From an uncultured Gilliamella sp. (GTDB lineage Bacteria; Pseudomonadota; Gammaproteobacteria; Enterobacterales; Enterobacteriaceae): DNA of 18,475 nucleotides. The DNA lies in NCBI GenBank assembly GCA_945291235.1, contig CALYQY010000044.1, positions 1 to 18,475 on the forward strand. Direction: 5' to 3'. Each line of letters begins with the position of its first letter. Position 1 is the stretch's first letter. The position numbers and the translations under genes were made by a program. Positions 17,388 through 18,475 of the stretch are shown here, one piece after another. The notes beneath the pieces are model-generated. The model was not told the origin of the DNA and ran no database searches. It was given only the letters and a program-made list of their open reading frames with translations.

Positions 17388-17419
17388 ATCCCAATTGATA
17401 TTAAATCGTTGGGATTTTT
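17388..17419 (+). terminator. Orphan factor-independent terminator upstream of the MFS gene
   Basis: ATCCCAA (17388-17394) pairs with TTGGGAT (17409-17415); a further GAT/ATC pair inside the loop extends the stem across a small internal mismatch. Five T follow (17415-17419) on the plus strand only. No plus-strand gene precedes it, and it sits 130 bases before the transporter start. Confidence 0.5.
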
Positions 17420-17438
17420 AGTGTCAGTCTTATAAACA

Positions 17439-17456
17439 CAAAACAGTGTTGTTTTG
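17439..17456. repeat. Short inverted repeat upstream of the MFS gene
   Basis: CAAAACA and TGTTTTG form a 7-bp inverted repeat around GTGT, about 95 bases before the transporter ATG. It could be an operator for a local regulator or part of an RNA leader. No T tract follows on either strand, so it is not an obvious terminator. Confidence 0.35.
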
Positions 17457-17549
17457 ATTTATACGTAACAATTAATAGCCCTGTAATTTGCTGTTGAGGT
17501 TATGGTAAAACCAAGTATTGTCCAATAATAAGTATTAACGAGGTAAAAT

Positions 17550-18475
17550 ATGGCCGAATTAAGCCAGAAAAAAAATAGTATGCTAACATTAATGTTTGCA
17601 TTGCTTGCTGCTTGTGTAGCATTTCAACTCAATGCGAGTATGTTAAGCCCAGTATTAGTCACTATTGCTAAAGAATTAGGTTCCAACGACGCTCAAGTCG
17701 GATTATCCCAAACCGCTTTTTTTACCTCTGCTGCACTGTTTTCATTATTTTTACCCCGTTTAAGTGATATAAAAGGTCGTAAAAAAGTCTTAACGATTAT
17801 GTTGTTTATTATGACATTAGGTACGGTGCTTGCAGCGGTTGCCCCGAATATCGTTGTATTATATATTGCGCGAATTATTCAAGGTGTATCAGGGCCAGTC
17901 GTTCCACTTTGTTTACTGATGCTCAGTCATGAAGTTAAAGATGTCAAAAAATATGGCATGTTAATGGGCATTGTGACCGCTGTAAATGGCGGTATTGCTG
18001 GCATAGATGCAATTGCCGGAGGTCTGCTTGCAACTTATTGCGGTTTTCGTTCGGTGTTTTGGGTCATTGCGATTGCCGCAGCGCTATCCACCTATTTTGT
18101 TCATCGTTATGCACCTGAGTCTAAACCTTCTGAAGGAACCAAAATGGATTGGTTAGGTGTGCTGTTCATTGTGCTTACCGTTGCTGCATTGTTACTAGCG
18201 CTAAATGAAGCAGGGAATTTAGCCCTTGCCAACTGGTTTAAAGTCATAGGATTAACTATTTTTGCTGGTATCTGTTTTATTCTATTTTGGAAAACAGAAA
18301 AAACCAGTAAACAACCATTAGTAACGATAGTACATTTAAAAACCAGAGCAACTTGGGCAATATTGTTAACCACACTATTAACTATGACAGGGATTTTTGC
18401 CGTCGTTAATGGGTTAGTGATGTCATTAGCGCAAAATACTGAAATCGGATTTGGTTTAGAAGCTGATTGGGCTTC
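17550..18475 (+). CDS. Major facilitator superfamily transporter, probably 14-helix DHA2-like (3' end outside window)
   Basis: The frame is open from the ATG at 17550 to the window edge (308 codons). A GAGGT ribosome binding site lies five bases before the start. Seen: at least eight hydrophobic helices; a motif A loop between helices 2 and 3 (LPRLSDIKGRKKV, about residues 68-80) with proline where glycine is usual; helix 4 with ARIIQGVSGPVVP; a motif C-like helix 5 region (about 146-160, NGGIAGIDAIAGG) lacking the usual Gly-Pro; and MDWLGVLFIVLTVAALLLAL (about 199-218), which fits the first of the two extra central helices of the DHA2 drug:proton antiporter family. The substrate cannot be told. 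Departures in motifs A and C argue against assuming drug efflux. It is transcribed divergently from pntA. Confidence 0.85.
   Translation, partial: MAELSQKKNSMLTLMFALLAACVAFQLNASMLSPVLVTIAKELGSNDAQVGLSQTAFFTSAALFSLFLPRLSDIKGRKKVLTIMLFIMTLGTVLAAVAPNIVVLYIARIIQGVSGPVVPLCLLMLSHEVKDVKKYGMLMGIVTAVNGGIAGIDAIAGGLLATYCGFRSVFWVIAIAAALSTYFVHRYAPESKPSEGTKMDWLGVLFIVLTVAALLLALNEAGNLALANWFKVIGLTIFAGICFILFWKTEKTSKQPLVTIVHLKTRATWAILLTTLLTMTGIFAVVNGLVMSLAQNTEIGFGLEADWA

Larger units (their letters stand above)
16975..17549. other. Divergent intergenic region between pntA and the MFS gene
   Basis: This 575-base AT-rich stretch has no ORF I would trust. From left to right it holds the pntAB leader and promoter, a 14-base AT palindrome (17080-17093, TATTAAATTTAATA), a stretch of about 290 bases with nothing recognisable, a plus-strand hairpin with a T tract (17388-17419), a second hairpin (17439-17456), and the ribosome binding site of the transporter gene. 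It may contain a small RNA, a transcribed leader or the relic of a lost gene. Confidence 0.6.

Noticed and set aside
17343..17435. A 30-residue open frame starting MEKSVNNAGEIKRQP
   Set aside because: It runs through the candidate terminator and has no Shine-Dalgarno. Such short frames are expected by chance.
18107..18373. An 88-codon minus-strand frame inside the MFS gene
   Set aside because: It is antisense to a clear, longer coding frame with its own ribosome binding site.
1..18475. Mobile element, CRISPR array, toxin-antitoxin or phage-defence cassette
   Set aside because: No transposase, integrase, repeat-spacer pattern, terminal inverted repeats or unfamiliar gene cluster was seen. 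All complete genes are recognisable housekeeping or envelope genes.

Overview
The window is AT-rich chromosomal DNA from a gammaproteobacterium close to, but outside, the best-studied Enterobacterales. Nearly every protein aligns end to end with an E. coli counterpart (MoaE, YbhL, SppA, ApaH, RsmA, SurA, LptD, PcnB, OxyR, FabR, PntA, PntB). The low GC and the pruned gene order suggest an Orbaceae-like bacterium (Gilliamella, Frischella or Orbus type); that placement is inference. It is a core-genome region: I see no insertion sequence, prophage, CRISPR array, tRNA, rRNA or recognisable defence cassette.

Layout. (1) 1-3172, plus strand: the 3' part of moaE, then ybhL, as next to each other in E. 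coli, then a yejM/pbgA-like membrane hydrolase gene. (2) 3210-11854, minus strand: a six-gene run in transcription order pcnB, lptD, surA, rsmA, apaH, sppA. This is the E. coli lptD-surA-pdxA-rsmA-apaG-apaH cluster without pdxA and apaG, with pcnB added in front and sppA behind. Perfect palindromic terminators separate it from yejM. (3) 12317-13933, plus strand: oxyR and fabR, which in E. coli are separated by the soluble transhydrogenase gene sthA. (4) 14026-16974, minus strand: pntA-pntB, the proton-pumping transhydrogenase. (5) 17550-end, plus strand: the first 308 codons of a major facilitator transporter, preceded by a 575-base intergenic stretch with a lone factor-independent terminator.

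How the genes fit together. Region 2 with yejM is an outer-membrane biogenesis hub: LptD inserts LPS, SurA is the periplasmic chaperone for LptD and other barrel proteins, YejM/PbgA-type proteins tune LPS synthesis, and SppA degrades signal peptides. RsmA, ApaH and PcnB add ribosome maturation, dinucleotide alarmone removal and RNA decay. Regions 3 and 4 share a redox and membrane theme: OxyR senses peroxide, FabR sets fatty-acid unsaturation, and PntAB makes the NADPH used by both antioxidant defence and lipid synthesis.

Most interesting points: pcnB has no sensible ATG, GTG or TTG start but has an ATT codon correctly spaced behind a strong ribosome binding site, matching the rare AUU start known for E. 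coli pcnB; the YejM-like protein keeps the full set of alkaline-phosphatase-superfamily metal and nucleophile residues that E. coli YejM appears to have partly lost; pdxA and apaG are cleanly absent; and a plus-strand terminator near 17400 has no gene in front of it. No clearly new multi-gene system is visible.
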